64,000 nt of DNA from Micromonospora sp. NBC_00389 (GTDB taxonomy: Bacteria; Actinomycetota; Actinomycetes; Mycobacteriales; Micromonosporaceae): assembly GCF_036059255.1 (NCBI RefSeq), contig NZ_CP107947.1, forward strand, positions 2,418,001 through 2,482,000. Reading direction: 5' to 3'. The notes under the pieces are model-generated. The model was not told the origin of the DNA and did no database searches. It saw nothing but the letters and a program-made list of their open reading frames with translations. Positions 32,294 through 40,867 of the stretch are shown one piece after another. Position 1 is the first letter of the stretch, and each line of letters starts with the position of its first letter. A program made the translations under genes and the position numbers.

Positions 32294-33247
32294 GTGACGA
32301 CGCGTGTGGCGGCCATCGACTGCGGGACCAACTCGATCCGACTGCTGGTCGCTGACCTGCCCGATTCGTCGGCCGGGCCGCAGGCTCCGCTGGTCGACCT
32401 GACCCGGCGCATGGAGATCGTCCGGCTGGGGCAGGGCGTGGATCGGACCGGCCGGCTTGCGCCGGAGGCGATCGAGCGGACCCGGGTGGCGCTGGCGTCG
32501 TACGCCGCCGACATCGAGAAGCTGGGTGCGGAGCGGGTGCGGATGTGTGCCACCTCGGCCTCCCGGGACGCCGCCAACGCCGCCGACTTCACCGAGATGG
32601 TGCAGCGCACCCTCGGGGTCGCGCCCGAGGTGGTCACCGGCGACGAGGAGGCCCGGCTCTCGTTCACCGGTGCGGTACGCGGGCTGCCCGCCGACGCGAA
32701 GGAGCCGTTCCTGGTCGTCGACATCGGCGGTGGCTCCACCGAGTTCGTGGTCGGTGACCGGGCCGACGGGGTCCGTGCGGCGATCTCGGTGGACATCGGC
32801 TGTGTCCGGATGACCGAGCGACACCTGGCCGGAGACCCACCGACGCCGGAGCAGGTCGCCGCCGCGCAGACCGACATCGCGGCTGCGGTGGACCGGGCGC
32901 TCGCGGCGGTGCCTGGTCGGGAGGCGGCCACGCTGGTCGGCCTCGCCGGGTCGGTCACCACCGTGGTCGCCATCGCGCAGGGCCTGCAGGAGTACGACCC
33001 GGAGCGGATCCACCACGCCCGGGTGTCGTACGAGGCGGTGGCTCAGGTGACCGCGGACCTGCTGGGTCAGACCCGTGAGCAGCGGTTGGCGATCCCGGTG
33101 ATGCACCCGGGTCGGGCCGACGTGATCGGGGCGGGCGCGCTGGTGCTCCGCGTGATCATGGAGCGGGCCGGGATGCCGTCGGTGGTCGCCTCGGAGCACG
33201 ACATCCTCGACGGCATCGCCTGGAGCCTCCAGCCGGCCTCGAACTAG
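32294..33247 (+). CDS. ppx: Ppx/GppA family exopolyphosphatase
   Basis: 317 residues, the short actinobacterial two-domain form. ASKHA-fold phosphate motifs are visible: AAIDCGTNSIRLLVADL at the N-terminus, CATSASRDAANA, VTGDEEARLSFTG, VVDIGGGSTEFVVGD and GLAGSVTTVVAI. It hydrolyses terminal phosphates from polyphosphate or (p)ppGpp. In many actinobacteria ppx directly follows eno, divIC and DUF501; here argA, an esterase and a regulator are in between. The GTG at 32294 appears leaderless. Confidence 0.93.
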   Translation: MTTRVAAIDCGTNSIRLLVADLPDSSAGPQAPLVDLTRRMEIVRLGQGVDRTGRLAPEAIERTRVALASYAADIEKLGAERVRMCATSASRDAANAADFTEMVQRTLGVAPEVVTGDEEARLSFTGAVRGLPADAKEPFLVVDIGGGSTEFVVGDRADGVRAAISVDIGCVRMTERHLAGDPPTPEQVAAAQTDIAAAVDRALAAVPGREAATLVGLAGSVTTVVAIAQGLQEYDPERIHHARVSYEAVAQVTADLLGQTREQRLAIPVMHPGRADVIGAGALVLRVIMERAGMPSVVASEHDILDGIAWSLQPASN

Positions 33248-33251
33248 CTGG

Positions 33252-33318
33252 GTTGATCGACGCGAGATCGGGGATGTCGGGGTTTCCGCTGGCCGGGATG
33301 CCCCGACATCGCCGATCT
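33252..33318. repeat. Hairpin after ppx, shares a core with 60188-60225 (family B)
   Basis: Arms 33265-33282 and 33301-33318 pair at 17 of 18 positions around an 18-nt loop, starting near the ppx stop, so it can act as a terminator. The left part, GTTGATCGACGCGAGATCGG then GGATGTCGGGG, resembles the element before ilvA, which makes it a likely second dispersed repeat family. Confidence 0.65.
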
Positions 33319-33372
33319 GGAGTCGCCCAGTCGCCCAGTCGCTCAGCCGCCCGGCGTGTCGGGGTCGAATCG

Positions 33373-33402
33373 TTGACGCTACTTCGCATTGCACAGTAGT
33401 GT
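33373..33402 (+). promoter_or_regulatory. padR promoter with overlapping dyad
   Basis: TTGACG (33373-33378), an 18-nt spacer and TAGTGT (33397-33402) form a promoter ending 7 nt before the GTG at 33410. A dyad GCATTGCAC-AGTAGT-GTGCAGTGC (33386-33409) covers the -10 and the start, as expected for PadR autorepression. Confidence 0.6.
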
Positions 33403-33409
33403 GCAGTGC

Positions 33410-33742
33410 GTGGACACCACACAGTTGCTGAAGGGCGTGCTCGATCTGGCCGTCCTCGCCGTGCTCCGGGAGGAGGACGGTTACGGTTATGACATCCTGC
33501 GCCGGCTGCGCGAGGCCGGCCTGGAAGAGGTCGGTGATGCCTCGGTCTACGGCACGCTGCGCCGCCTCTTCGCCGCCGGCCTGCTCACCACCTACGTCGT
33601 GCCGAGCGAATCCGGGCCGCACCGGAAGTACTACTCGCTCAACGCCGCCGGGCGTGACCAGTTGACCCGCTCCGGCAAGCTCTGGCGCTCGTTCGCCACC
33701 ACCATGGACAGTCTGCTCGACGATCGGGGGATGGCGGCATGA
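33410..33742 (+). CDS. PadR-family transcriptional regulator
   Basis: 110 residues, the short PadR class. The winged helix is clear: QLLKGVLDLAVLAVLREEDG, YGYDILRRLREAGLEEV, DASVYGTLRRLFAAGLL, then the wing (GPHRKYYSLNAAGRDQL) and a short C-terminal helix. The GTG at 33410 fits a promoter whose -10 ends 7 nt upstream. It overlaps the following HAAS membrane gene in an ATGA. PadR plus an HAAS-domain membrane protein is a recurrent pair in which the regulator controls its partner. Confidence 0.92.
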   Translation: MDTTQLLKGVLDLAVLAVLREEDGYGYDILRRLREAGLEEVGDASVYGTLRRLFAAGLLTTYVVPSESGPHRKYYSLNAAGRDQLTRSGKLWRSFATTMDSLLDDRGMAA

Positions 33743-34755
33743 CCGTCACGGAGCAGGAAATCACCGACTACGTGGCACGGGTCCGGGCGGCGCTGGCCGA
33801 CCTGCCGCCCGCCCAGCGCGACGAGCTGACCGAGGACCTGCCCGACCACCTCGCCGAGGTGGCCGCCGAGGCCGACGGCACGCTGGTCGAGCGGCTGGGC
33901 GAGCCCGAGGCGTACGCCGCCGAGCTGCGGGCCGCCGCCGGTGCCCCGGCCAGCGGGCGCAACCTCGACCAGCGGGTCGCCGCCACCGTGGTCCGGTTCC
34001 GCAGCCGGCTGCGTGCCGTCGATACCCGGCTCGGTCCACCGCTCGGGTACGAGACGGCCAGCGACTTCCTCCGGTTGCTACGTCCCGGCTGGTGGGTGCT
34101 GCGCGGCTACCTGGCGGCGATGCTCGTCACCGTGATCAGCACCGGCGGCAGCTTCGGTCTGCTGCCCCGGTTCGGCGGCGAGCTGCTCGCCGGCCTGATC
34201 ATGCTGGTCGGCTTCGTGCTCGCCTCGATCTGGCTCGGTCGTCGCTCCGCCCGACTGACCCGCTGGCCGCGATCGGCGATGCAGGTCGGCAGCGCGGTGC
34301 TGGTGGTCTTCGCGCTCGCCGCTCTGATGCAGGCGGAGGACCGGATGCGTTACGGCGACTACGGCTACGACCCGACGTCGGTCGACAATCCGTACGACCG
34401 GGTCCGGGACGTCTTCGTCTACGACAGCGAGGGCCGGCTCGTGGAAAATGCCCGGCTCTTCGACCAGAACGGCGACCCGATCCGGCTCGGCTACCCGGAC
34501 TGCGCGGACCTGGCCGACGCCTATGCCAAGCCGTTGCTGCGGGCGTACCCGTACTGCCCGGACCAGGCGCCATTCGGACCCCGGGCTCCGGGCGCGCCCG
34601 CACCGACCGCAGCTCCGGCGACGACGCCGAGCCCGGTGCCGACGGCGCCCCCGGCCACGACGCCCGGGACGGCCACCGGTGAGCCCACGGCGGGCCCGAC
34701 CGCGACGCCGACCAGCACCCCGAGTGGCGAACCGACTCCCGCTGTGACGGGCTGA
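33739..34755 (+). CDS. HAAS-domain membrane protein paired with PadR
   Basis: 338 residues. The N-terminal ~70 residues resemble an HAAS signalling domain (ITDYVARVRAALADLPPAQR, LTEDLPDHLAEVAAE, RLGEPEAYAAELRAAAG). Three or so transmembrane segments follow (YLAAMLVTVISTGGSFGLL, LLAGLIMLVGFVLASIWLG, VGSAVLVVFALAALMQ). An extracytoplasmic part with YGDYGYDPTSVDNPYDRVRD ends in ~55 residues of Pro/Thr/Ala repeats. Co-translated with PadR. Probably a membrane sensor or stress protein; this is inferred from family context. Confidence 0.8.
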   Translation: MTVTEQEITDYVARVRAALADLPPAQRDELTEDLPDHLAEVAAEADGTLVERLGEPEAYAAELRAAAGAPASGRNLDQRVAATVVRFRSRLRAVDTRLGPPLGYETASDFLRLLRPGWWVLRGYLAAMLVTVISTGGSFGLLPRFGGELLAGLIMLVGFVLASIWLGRRSARLTRWPRSAMQVGSAVLVVFALAALMQAEDRMRYGDYGYDPTSVDNPYDRVRDVFVYDSEGRLVENARLFDQNGDPIRLGYPDCADLADAYAKPLLRAYPYCPDQAPFGPRAPGAPAPTAAPATTPSPVPTAPPATTPGTATGEPTAGPTATPTSTPSGEPTPAVTG

Positions 34756-34819
34756 CGGACGATGTGAACTGGATCATGCAGGCGAAGCTGGGAAATAGCT
34801 GAACGGACGAGGCGAGCGG

Positions 34820-34856
34820 GACGACGCCGTAAATCAATGATCGTTACGGTGTCGTC
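34820..34856. promoter_or_regulatory. Inverted repeat upstream of the LppU-like gene
   Basis: Arms GACGACGCCGTAA (34820-34832) and TTACGGTGTCGTC (34844-34856) pair at 12 of 13 positions around an AT-rich 11-nt centre. It is 29 bp before the next start and 65 bp after the previous stop, so it may be a terminator or an operator. Confidence 0.45.
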
Positions 34857-34885
34857 TGCTCATCAATCCCTCGGAAGGACCCCCC

Positions 34886-35368
34886 GTGTCAGAGCAGGTC
34901 GCACCGCCCCCCGCGTCCGACGCCGTGCCGCCCCAGCCGGTCGTCGAGACGCCGCCGCCGGCCGAGCCGGAGGCGAAGAAGTCCGGTGCAAAGAAGGCGC
35001 TCGGCATCGTCGGCGCGATCCTCGTGTTCGTCGTCATCGCCGGCCTGAAGTTCGGTGTCGGCTCGGCGATCGGCAACTACCTGAACAAGGACGAGACCGC
35101 CGACGCCAAGGCTGGCGACTGCATCGCCGAGCTGCCCGAGATCACCGGCACCGAGGAGGAGGAGGTCGACGGCGCCAAGGTCGTGGAGTGCACCTCCACG
35201 GACGCGGCGTACAGCGTGGTCGGTCGGGTGGACGGGCAGACCGAGGCCCAGGCCAAGGCCGGCACCGCCTGCGACCAGTACCTGAAGGAAGGCGAAGAGG
35301 GTTACGTCTTCTACAACATCGAGCCGGGCAAGACGGGCTACCTGCTGTGCCTGACGAAGAAGGCCTGA
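34886..35368 (+). CDS. LppU/SCO3897-like membrane-anchored protein
   Basis: 160 residues. A Pro/Glu-rich N-terminus precedes one transmembrane helix (KALGIVGAILVFVVIAGLKF) and a small extracytoplasmic domain. Three cysteines (AGDCIAEL, VVECTSTDA, AGTACDQYL) plus a fourth near the end (YLLCLTKKA) suggest two disulfides. The pattern fits the LppU/SCO3897 family of unknown function. The GTG at 34886 follows GGAAGGA. It has its own hairpin terminator downstream. Function unknown. Confidence 0.75.
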   Translation: MSEQVAPPPASDAVPPQPVVETPPPAEPEAKKSGAKKALGIVGAILVFVVIAGLKFGVGSAIGNYLNKDETADAKAGDCIAELPEITGTEEEEVDGAKVVECTSTDAAYSVVGRVDGQTEAQAKAGTACDQYLKEGEEGYVFYNIEPGKTGYLLCLTKKA

Positions 35369-35400
35369 CCGGAGCACCGACAGACGGCAGCAGCACGAAC

Positions 35401-35434
35401 GACGGCGGCGGGGGAAGCTTCCCCCGCCGCCGTC
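35401..35434 (+). terminator. Perfect 34-bp palindromic terminator
   Basis: 17-nt arms (35401-35417 and 35418-35434) are perfectly complementary, 32 bp after the stop of the LppU-like gene. Confidence 0.85.
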
Positions 35435-35582
35435 GGCGTACCCGGGGTCACCGCCGGGCGAACGGGAGGTGAATGCCACTGTTCCCGCGTCTTCCCGGGG
35501 GGTGGCGTGGCGTGGCAGGCTACCGGCACGTAGGACCACTGGGCGACCAGCCAACGATGACTGACCGCTAGGAGGACGGCCG

Positions 35583-36269
35583 ATGGGCGAGATGGTGAGC
35601 TACCGCAGCAACGGGGGGACGAGCGAGGGGTATCTCGCGATACCCGCCAGCGGCCTGGCCAGCCCCGCCGTCATCGTCATCCAGGAGTGGTGGGGCCTGG
35701 TGCCACACATCCGGTCGGTGGCGGACCGGTTCGCCGAGGCCGGCTTCGTCGCCCTCGCCCCGGACTTCTACCACGGTGAGACCACCAGCGAGCCGGACGA
35801 GGCGCAGCGGCTGCTGATGGCGATGCGGATGGACGAGGCGGCGAAGGACATCGCCGGCGCGGCCGACTACCTCGCCGGGCGACCGGAGGTCACCGGCAAG
35901 GTCGGTGCGGTGGGCTTCTGCGCTGGCGGCAGCCTGGCCCTCTGGTCGGCGACCCTCTCCGAGCGGATCGTCGCCACCGCTGGCTTCTACCCCGTGCTGC
36001 CCTGGGAGTCGATGAGCCCCGACTGGGGCGACTACGCCGGCAAGGCCGCCGTCATCCACTGCTCCGAAGAGGACGGCACCTCCGCCGCCGAGGGCGTGCA
36101 GACCGCCCGCCAAGCCATCGAGGAGGCCGGCGGCACCTGCCACCTCTACGACTACCCGGGCACCTCGCACGCCTTCTTCAACGACGACCGGCCGGAGGCG
36201 TTCGACCAGCGCGCCGCCGCCAGCGCCTTCGCCCGCACCCTGGAACTCTTCCGGGCCAAGCTTGGCTGA
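35583..36269 (+). CDS. Dienelactone hydrolase family protein
   Basis: 228 residues. It is an alpha/beta hydrolase with the cysteine nucleophile of the family in [15 protein letters not shown] and the histidine in [29 protein letters not shown] is the DLH N-terminal signature. The usual Asp-containing GxxD segment reads [13 protein letters not shown]. The ATG at 35583 follows AGGAGGAC. Classical DLH opens dienelactone in chloroaromatic degradation, but most actinobacterial members have unknown substrates. It overlaps the next gene by 8 nt. Confidence 0.88.
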   Translation: MGEMVSYRSNGGTSEGYLAIPASGLASPAVIVIQEWWGLVPHIRSVADRFAEAGFVALAPDFYHGETTSEPDEAQRLLMAMRMDEAAKDIAGAADYLAGRPEVTGKVGAVGFCAGGSLALWSATLSERIVATAGFYPVLPWESMSPDWGDYAGKAAVIHCSEEDGTSAAEGVQTARQAIEEAGGTCHLYDYPGTSHAFFNDDRPEAFDQRAAASAFARTLELFRAKLG

Positions 36270-37002
36270 GCCGCGTACCCCGGAGCAGGTGGTCGCCCGC
36301 GCAGCGCGGGCGACCGACCTGGCCGACCTGGACGCCGCGGTGAGCGACTGTTTCGCCTGCCCCCGCCTGGTCCGGTGGCGGGAGGAGGTGGCCCGCACCC
36401 GCCGGGCCGCCTTCCGCGACCAGAAGTACTGGGGCCGCCCGGTCCCGGGTTTCGGCCCCGCCGACCCGCGGATCGCCATCCTCGGGCTGGCGCCCGCCGC
36501 GCACGGCGGCAACCGCACCGGCCGGATCTTCACCGGTGACCGCTCGGGTGACGTGCTCTTCGCCGCCCTGCACCGCGCCGGGCTGGCCAACCAGCCGACC
36601 AGTGTCGCCGCTGACGACGGGCTGGCCCTGCGGGACACCCGGATCTTCGCGGCCGTCCGGTGCGCGCCGCCGGACAACAAGCCCACCCCGGTCGAGCGGG
36701 ACACCTGCGCGCCCTGGCTGCACCGCGAGGTCACGCTGATCCGGCCCACCCTGCGCGTCGTGGTCGCGCTCGGTGCGTTCGCGTGGGCCGCGTGGTGGCC
36801 GGTGCTGCGCCAGGTGTACGGGCAGCGCCCGCCCAGCCCGCGACCGGCGTTCGGCCATGGGGCACACTGGTCCGGCACGGCCGCACCAGAACTGCTCGGC
36901 TGCTACCACGTCAGTCAGCAGAACACCTTCACCGGGCGGCTGACACCAGCGATGCTGGACGATGTCTTCGGTCGGGCCAAGCAGCTGGCCGGAGTGGACT
37001 GA
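36262..37002 (+). CDS. Uracil-DNA glycosylase, type 5 (UdgB)
   Basis: 246 residues. The iron-sulfur cluster cysteines lie in [22 protein letters not shown] and [10 protein letters not shown]. Active-site motif A is [17 protein letters not shown], lacking the catalytic Asp of family 4 as expected for family 5; motif B is [10 protein letters not shown]. It removes uracil and other deaminated bases from DNA. It begins with a TTG at 36262 inside the end of the dienelactone hydrolase gene, so translation is coupled. Confident on family. Confidence 0.92.
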   Translation: MAEPRTPEQVVARAARATDLADLDAAVSDCFACPRLVRWREEVARTRRAAFRDQKYWGRPVPGFGPADPRIAILGLAPAAHGGNRTGRIFTGDRSGDVLFAALHRAGLANQPTSVAADDGLALRDTRIFAAVRCAPPDNKPTPVERDTCAPWLHREVTLIRPTLRVVVALGAFAWAAWWPVLRQVYGQRPPSPRPAFGHGAHWSGTAAPELLGCYHVSQQNTFTGRLTPAMLDDVFGRAKQLAGVD

Positions 37003-37020
37003 GCGCGTGGGGTGGTGGCG

Positions 37021-37821
37021 ATGACGGACGGAACGCGCCCGCCCACGCCGTCCCCGGCCACCGAGGCGGGGGTGCTGCGTCCGGCGGTCGGCCTGCTCCG
37101 CCGTTGGTGGCCGGTTGGTGCGGTCGCCGCGCTGCTCGTCGGGGCCACGCTGGCCGCAGCGCACTCGTCGATCGGTGCCAGCCGGATCCCGCCGGTGGAG
37201 CAGGTCCCCTGGGTCCCCGAGTACCCGACCGCCGAGCCGCCGCCGTCGATTCCGGTCGAGCCGCGCGACGCCGGCGAGGCCACCCAGGCGCACATCCCGC
37301 AGTGGATCGCGACGGTCGCGATGGTGCTGCTCGGGCTGGCCATCCTCGCCGCTCTCGGCTACCTCGGCTGGATCCTGCTGCGGGGCCTCCGCCGCCGCCG
37401 GGCCACCCGCGCGCTGCCCGGACAATGGTCCCGGCGTACGGCCGAGGGCACCGCCCGGGAGGTGGTCGCCGCCCTCGACGCCGGCCTGCTGGAGCTCGAC
37501 GACCGGGACACCGACCCCCGCGTGGCGGTGATCGCCTGCTGGGTACGCCTGGAGGAGGCCGCTGGCGCAGCCGGTGTTTCCCGGCGGGCCGGGGACACCC
37601 CCACCGACCTGGTCACCCGTCTGCTGCGCGGCGATCCGGCGGCCGGGGTGCCGGCGATCGTCAGCACCGACGTGCTGGCGGAGTTCGCGCACGTCTACCG
37701 CGAAGCCCGGTACGCCACCCGCCCGGTCGACGAGCGCACCCGTGACCAGGCCCGCGCCGCGCTGCGCCGGCTGCGCCACGAACTGGCCACGGTGGCACCC
37801 ACCTCGGAGGTGCCGGCTTGA
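37021..37821 (+). CDS. DUF4129 domain-containing membrane protein
   Basis: 266 residues. Two transmembrane helices (WPVGAVAALLVGATLAA and WIATVAMVLLGLAILAALGY) flank a Pro-rich external loop. The cytoplasmic C-terminal DUF4129 domain contains ARALDAGLLELDD-like sequence (EVVAALDAGLLELDDRDTD), VAVIACWVRLEEAAGAAG and EFAHVYREARY. DUF4129 commonly accompanies MoxR/DUF58/transglutaminase genes. The ATG at 37021 was chosen; a GTG at 37012 would add three residues. It heads a tightly overlapped five-gene operon. Confidence 0.85.
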   Translation: MTDGTRPPTPSPATEAGVLRPAVGLLRRWWPVGAVAALLVGATLAAAHSSIGASRIPPVEQVPWVPEYPTAEPPPSIPVEPRDAGEATQAHIPQWIATVAMVLLGLAILAALGYLGWILLRGLRRRRATRALPGQWSRRTAEGTAREVVAALDAGLLELDDRDTDPRVAVIACWVRLEEAAGAAGVSRRAGDTPTDLVTRLLRGDPAAGVPAIVSTDVLAEFAHVYREARYATRPVDERTRDQARAALRRLRHELATVAPTSEVPA

Positions 37822-38405
37822 GCAGCACCAGCATCGACGACCTGCTCGCCTTCGAGGAGGAGCCGGCGCCGGTCGGCCCGCAGTCGCGTGGCGGTCGGTC
37901 CCGACTGGTGCTGCGCTCGCTCGCGATCGCCGCCGCGGTGGTCGTGGTGCTGGTCGTCGGCCTCCGCGGGGTCGGCCTCCAGGTCTCCCTCCCCGTGCTG
38001 ATCGCCGGGGTGCTCGCCGTGCTGGCGGTCCGCCGGGTCACCGCCCTGCTCGCGCCGCCACCACCGCCGCCAACGGGCGGCCGGGTGGCGACGGGCGAGG
38101 ATGACGGCAGCTACAACTGGGGAGCCCGGGACGCGCTGCGCGCCGCGATCAACCGCTGGGAGTGGCCGCTCGACTGGTCCACCACGCGACCCGAACGCTT
38201 CAGCAGCGTGATCCTGCCCCGGATCGGTGAGTTGGCCGACGAGCGGATGCGCCTGAAACACGGCGTCACCCGTGAAGCGGACCCGGCCCGCGCCCGTGCC
38301 CTGCTGGGCGACCGACTGTGGACGTTCCTGGAAAGCCCGCCTCGCCGCCCCCCGTCGCCGCGCGACCTCGCGGTGATCGTCGCCGAACTGGAGAAGATCT
38401 CATGA
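37818..38405 (+). CDS. Hypothetical membrane protein in the MoxR operon
   Basis: 195 residues. There are two adjoining hydrophobic helices (LVLRSLAIAAAVVVVLVVGL and LQVSLPVLIAGVLAVLAV), then a cytoplasmic C-terminal half with NWGARDALRAAINRWEWPLD, LPRIGELADERMRLKHGVTR and ALLGDRLWTFLESPPRRPPS. It starts with a TTG that overlaps the DUF4129 stop (TTGA), and its own stop overlaps the MoxR start (ATGA). I do not know the family. The strict coupling on both sides suggests a subunit of the same complex. Confidence 0.8.
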   Translation: MSSTSIDDLLAFEEEPAPVGPQSRGGRSRLVLRSLAIAAAVVVVLVVGLRGVGLQVSLPVLIAGVLAVLAVRRVTALLAPPPPPPTGGRVATGEDDGSYNWGARDALRAAINRWEWPLDWSTTRPERFSSVILPRIGELADERMRLKHGVTREADPARARALLGDRLWTFLESPPRRPPSPRDLAVIVAELEKIS

Positions 38406-39409
38406 ACGACGTGGACCGGAGCTTGCCCGCCGCCGAGGTCGGCCAGCTGGCCCGGGCGGTCCTGGATGCGGTCGGCACCGTCGTGGTCGGCAAGCGGGAC
38501 GCGTTGGAGCTTGTCCTCGCCGGCATCCTGGCCGGTGGGCACGTCCTGCTGGAGGATCTGCCGGGGCTGGGCAAGACGCTCACCGCGCGCTCCTTCGCCC
38601 AGGCGCTCGGGCTGGACTTCCGCCGGCTCCAGTTCACCCCGGACCTGCTCCCCGCCGACGTCACCGGCTCGTTCCTCTACGACCAGCGCAACGGCGACTT
38701 CACCTTCCGGGCCGGCCCGATCTTCACGAACCTGCTCCTCGCCGACGAGATCAACCGGACGCCCCCGAAGACCCAGTCCGCGCTGCTCGAAGCGATGCAG
38801 GAGAAGCAGGTCTCGGTGGAGGGGGTGACCTACAAGCTGGACGAGCCGTTCCACGTGCTGGCCACCGCCAACCCGATCGAGTACGAGGGCACGTACCCGC
38901 TGCCCGAGGCGCAGCTGGACCGCTTCCTGCTCCGGGTCTCCTTCGGCTACCCGGACCACGAGGAGGAGTGGGAGGTGCTCCGCCGCCGGATGAGCCGCCG
39001 CCGCGAGGAGGCGGAGATCAAACCGGTGGTCGACGCGGCCACCCTGCGGGCGATGCAGGCCGCACTGGAGGACGTCGTGGTGGAGGACTCCATCGGCCGC
39101 TACATCGTGGCGCTCACGGCGGCCACCCGGGAGCACCCGTCGGTGCTGGTCGGCGCCTCGCCGCGTGGCTCGCTGGCGCTGCTGCTGCTGGCCCGCGTCC
39201 GCGCGGTGTTCGGCGGCCGGGACTACGTGGTGCCGGAGGACGTCAAGGAAGTGGCGGCGCCCGCGCTGGCCCACCGGATCACCCTGCGCCCGGAGATGTG
39301 GCTGCGCCGGGTCGACCCGGCGTTCGTGGTCGGCGAGGTGCTGGAGGCAACCCCCGCGCCGGCCAGCGGCGCACTGCCCAGCTACGCCGCCGGCGGGCCC
39401 CGGCGCTGA
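38402..39409 (+). CDS. MoxR-family AAA+ ATPase
   Basis: 335 residues. The AAA+ motifs are clear: Walker A in LLEDLPGLGKTLTARSFA, Walker B in LLLADEINRTPPKTQSALLE, sensor 1 in HVLATANPIEYEGTYPLPEA and the arginine finger in EAQLDRFLLRV. The C-terminal lid domain includes HPSVLVGASPRGSLALLLLA. MoxR ATPases act as chaperones, often with a VWA- or DUF58-containing partner, which is the next gene here. The ATG overlaps the preceding stop by 4 nt. Confidence 0.95.
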   Translation: MNDVDRSLPAAEVGQLARAVLDAVGTVVVGKRDALELVLAGILAGGHVLLEDLPGLGKTLTARSFAQALGLDFRRLQFTPDLLPADVTGSFLYDQRNGDFTFRAGPIFTNLLLADEINRTPPKTQSALLEAMQEKQVSVEGVTYKLDEPFHVLATANPIEYEGTYPLPEAQLDRFLLRVSFGYPDHEEEWEVLRRRMSRRREEAEIKPVVDAATLRAMQAALEDVVVEDSIGRYIVALTAATREHPSVLVGASPRGSLALLLLARVRAVFGGRDYVVPEDVKEVAAPALAHRITLRPEMWLRRVDPAFVVGEVLEATPAPASGALPSYAAGGPRR

Positions 39410-40842
39410 TGACCGGACCGACCGTGCCCGTGCCGCGATCCGCCGAGCCAGAGCCGGCGACCGGTTGGGCACCCACCTGGGCGCTCAGCCGGGCGGTGCT
39501 GCTCGCCGGCCTGCTGCTGGTGGCGGGCGTGCTGCTGGGACGGGTCGACCTGATCGTGCTGGCCGCCCCGTTCGCGCTGGGCACCGCGTACGCGCTGCGC
39601 CGCCGGCCCACCGCGCTGCCGCAGGTCTGGATCACCCCGGGTGACGACGGGCCGCTGGTCGAGGGCGGCGAGGTGACGGCGGCGGTGAGCGTCGGCAATC
39701 CGGACACGGTCGACTACGACCTGGTGGTGGTGCGGTCCCGGGTGTCGCCGTGGCTGCGGATCGAGCGGGCCGGCTTCGCCCGCGACGAGTCGCCCGGCGA
39801 CGCGACCCCCGACCTGGGTGCGGTACCGACCGGGGGGACGGGCCGCTCCGTCGCCGACCGGCCGTTCGTGACCTCGGTGCCGAGGTCGGAGGCCGTGGAC
39901 CTGGAACTGGCCGGCCGGGCCCTGCGCTGGGGTCGGCATCCGGTCGGTCCGGCCGGCGCCCGGGTCGCCACGGCGGGTGGCCTGCTGGTCTCCCGGGCGG
40001 TGATCACCGAGCCGGTCCGGGTGCGGGTCTATCCGCGGACCGAGCCGTTCGAGGCGGTGGAGGCGATGCCCCGGGCCGCCGGCCTGGTCGGGGCACACCA
40101 CTCCCGCCGGCCGGGCGAGGGCGGCGAGTTGGCCGGCGTCCGGATCTTCGCCCCCGGTGACCGGCTGCGCCGCATCGACTGGCGGGTCTCACTGCGTGCC
40201 CGGCAACTGCACGTGGCGGCCACCCTCTCCGATCGGGACGCGGAGGTGGTGGTGCTGCTCGACGTGCTCGCCGAGGCCGGCCGGTCCGGCGGCGTGGGCG
40301 GCGCAGCCTCGGTGCTGGACACCACCGTGCGGGCCACCGCCGCGATCGCCGAGCACTACCTGCACCGGGGCGACCGGGTCTCGCTGCTGGAGTACGGCCC
40401 GGCGGCCCGGCGGCTGCGCCCGGCGGCCGGTCGCCGGCAGTACCTGACGGTGCTGGAGTGGCTGCTCGACGTGCGCGCCCAAGCCTCCCAGCACGAGCCG
40501 TACGACCAAGTGTTCGGCCCTCAACTGCTCTCGTCGGACGCGTTGGTGGTGGTGCTCACCCCGCTGCTGGACGAGCGGTCGGCACAGATGCTGGCCCGGC
40601 TGACCCGCGCCGGGCGGTTCGTGGTGGCGGTCGACACGCTGCCGACCGACCTGACGCCGCCCAAGGACCGGGGCTGGGCCGAGGTGGCGTACCGGCTGTG
40701 GCGGCTGGACCGGGAAACCATGATCGGGCAGCTCCGGGAGCACGGGGTGCCCGTGGTGCGCTGGGCCGGCGCCGGCAGCCTGGACCAGGTGCTGCGGGAC
40801 GTCGCCCGTCTGGCCACCGCCCCGAGGGTTGGTGGCCGGTGA
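39409..40842 (+). CDS. DUF58 domain-containing membrane protein
   Basis: 477 residues. Two N-terminal membrane helices are followed by a beta-rich domain, and then by the DUF58 core with GEFAGVRIF-like GGELAGVRIFAPGDRLRRID (the DUF58 signature region), WRVSLRARQLHVA and a VWA-like fold beginning EVVVLLDVLAEAG. DUF58 proteins partner MoxR ATPases. The ATG shares a TGATG overlap with moxR. A role in assembling or monitoring a membrane or envelope complex is inferred from the family only. Confidence 0.9.
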   Translation: MTGPTVPVPRSAEPEPATGWAPTWALSRAVLLAGLLLVAGVLLGRVDLIVLAAPFALGTAYALRRRPTALPQVWITPGDDGPLVEGGEVTAAVSVGNPDTVDYDLVVVRSRVSPWLRIERAGFARDESPGDATPDLGAVPTGGTGRSVADRPFVTSVPRSEAVDLELAGRALRWGRHPVGPAGARVATAGGLLVSRAVITEPVRVRVYPRTEPFEAVEAMPRAAGLVGAHHSRRPGEGGELAGVRIFAPGDRLRRIDWRVSLRARQLHVAATLSDRDAEVVVLLDVLAEAGRSGGVGGAASVLDTTVRATAAIAEHYLHRGDRVSLLEYGPAARRLRPAAGRRQYLTVLEWLLDVRAQASQHEPYDQVFGPQLLSSDALVVVLTPLLDERSAQMLARLTRAGRFVVAVDTLPTDLTPPKDRGWAEVAYRLWRLDRETMIGQLREHGVPVVRWAGAGSLDQVLRDVARLATAPRVGGR

Positions 40843-40867
40843 GCGCGAGGAGTGAGGGCGGGCACCC

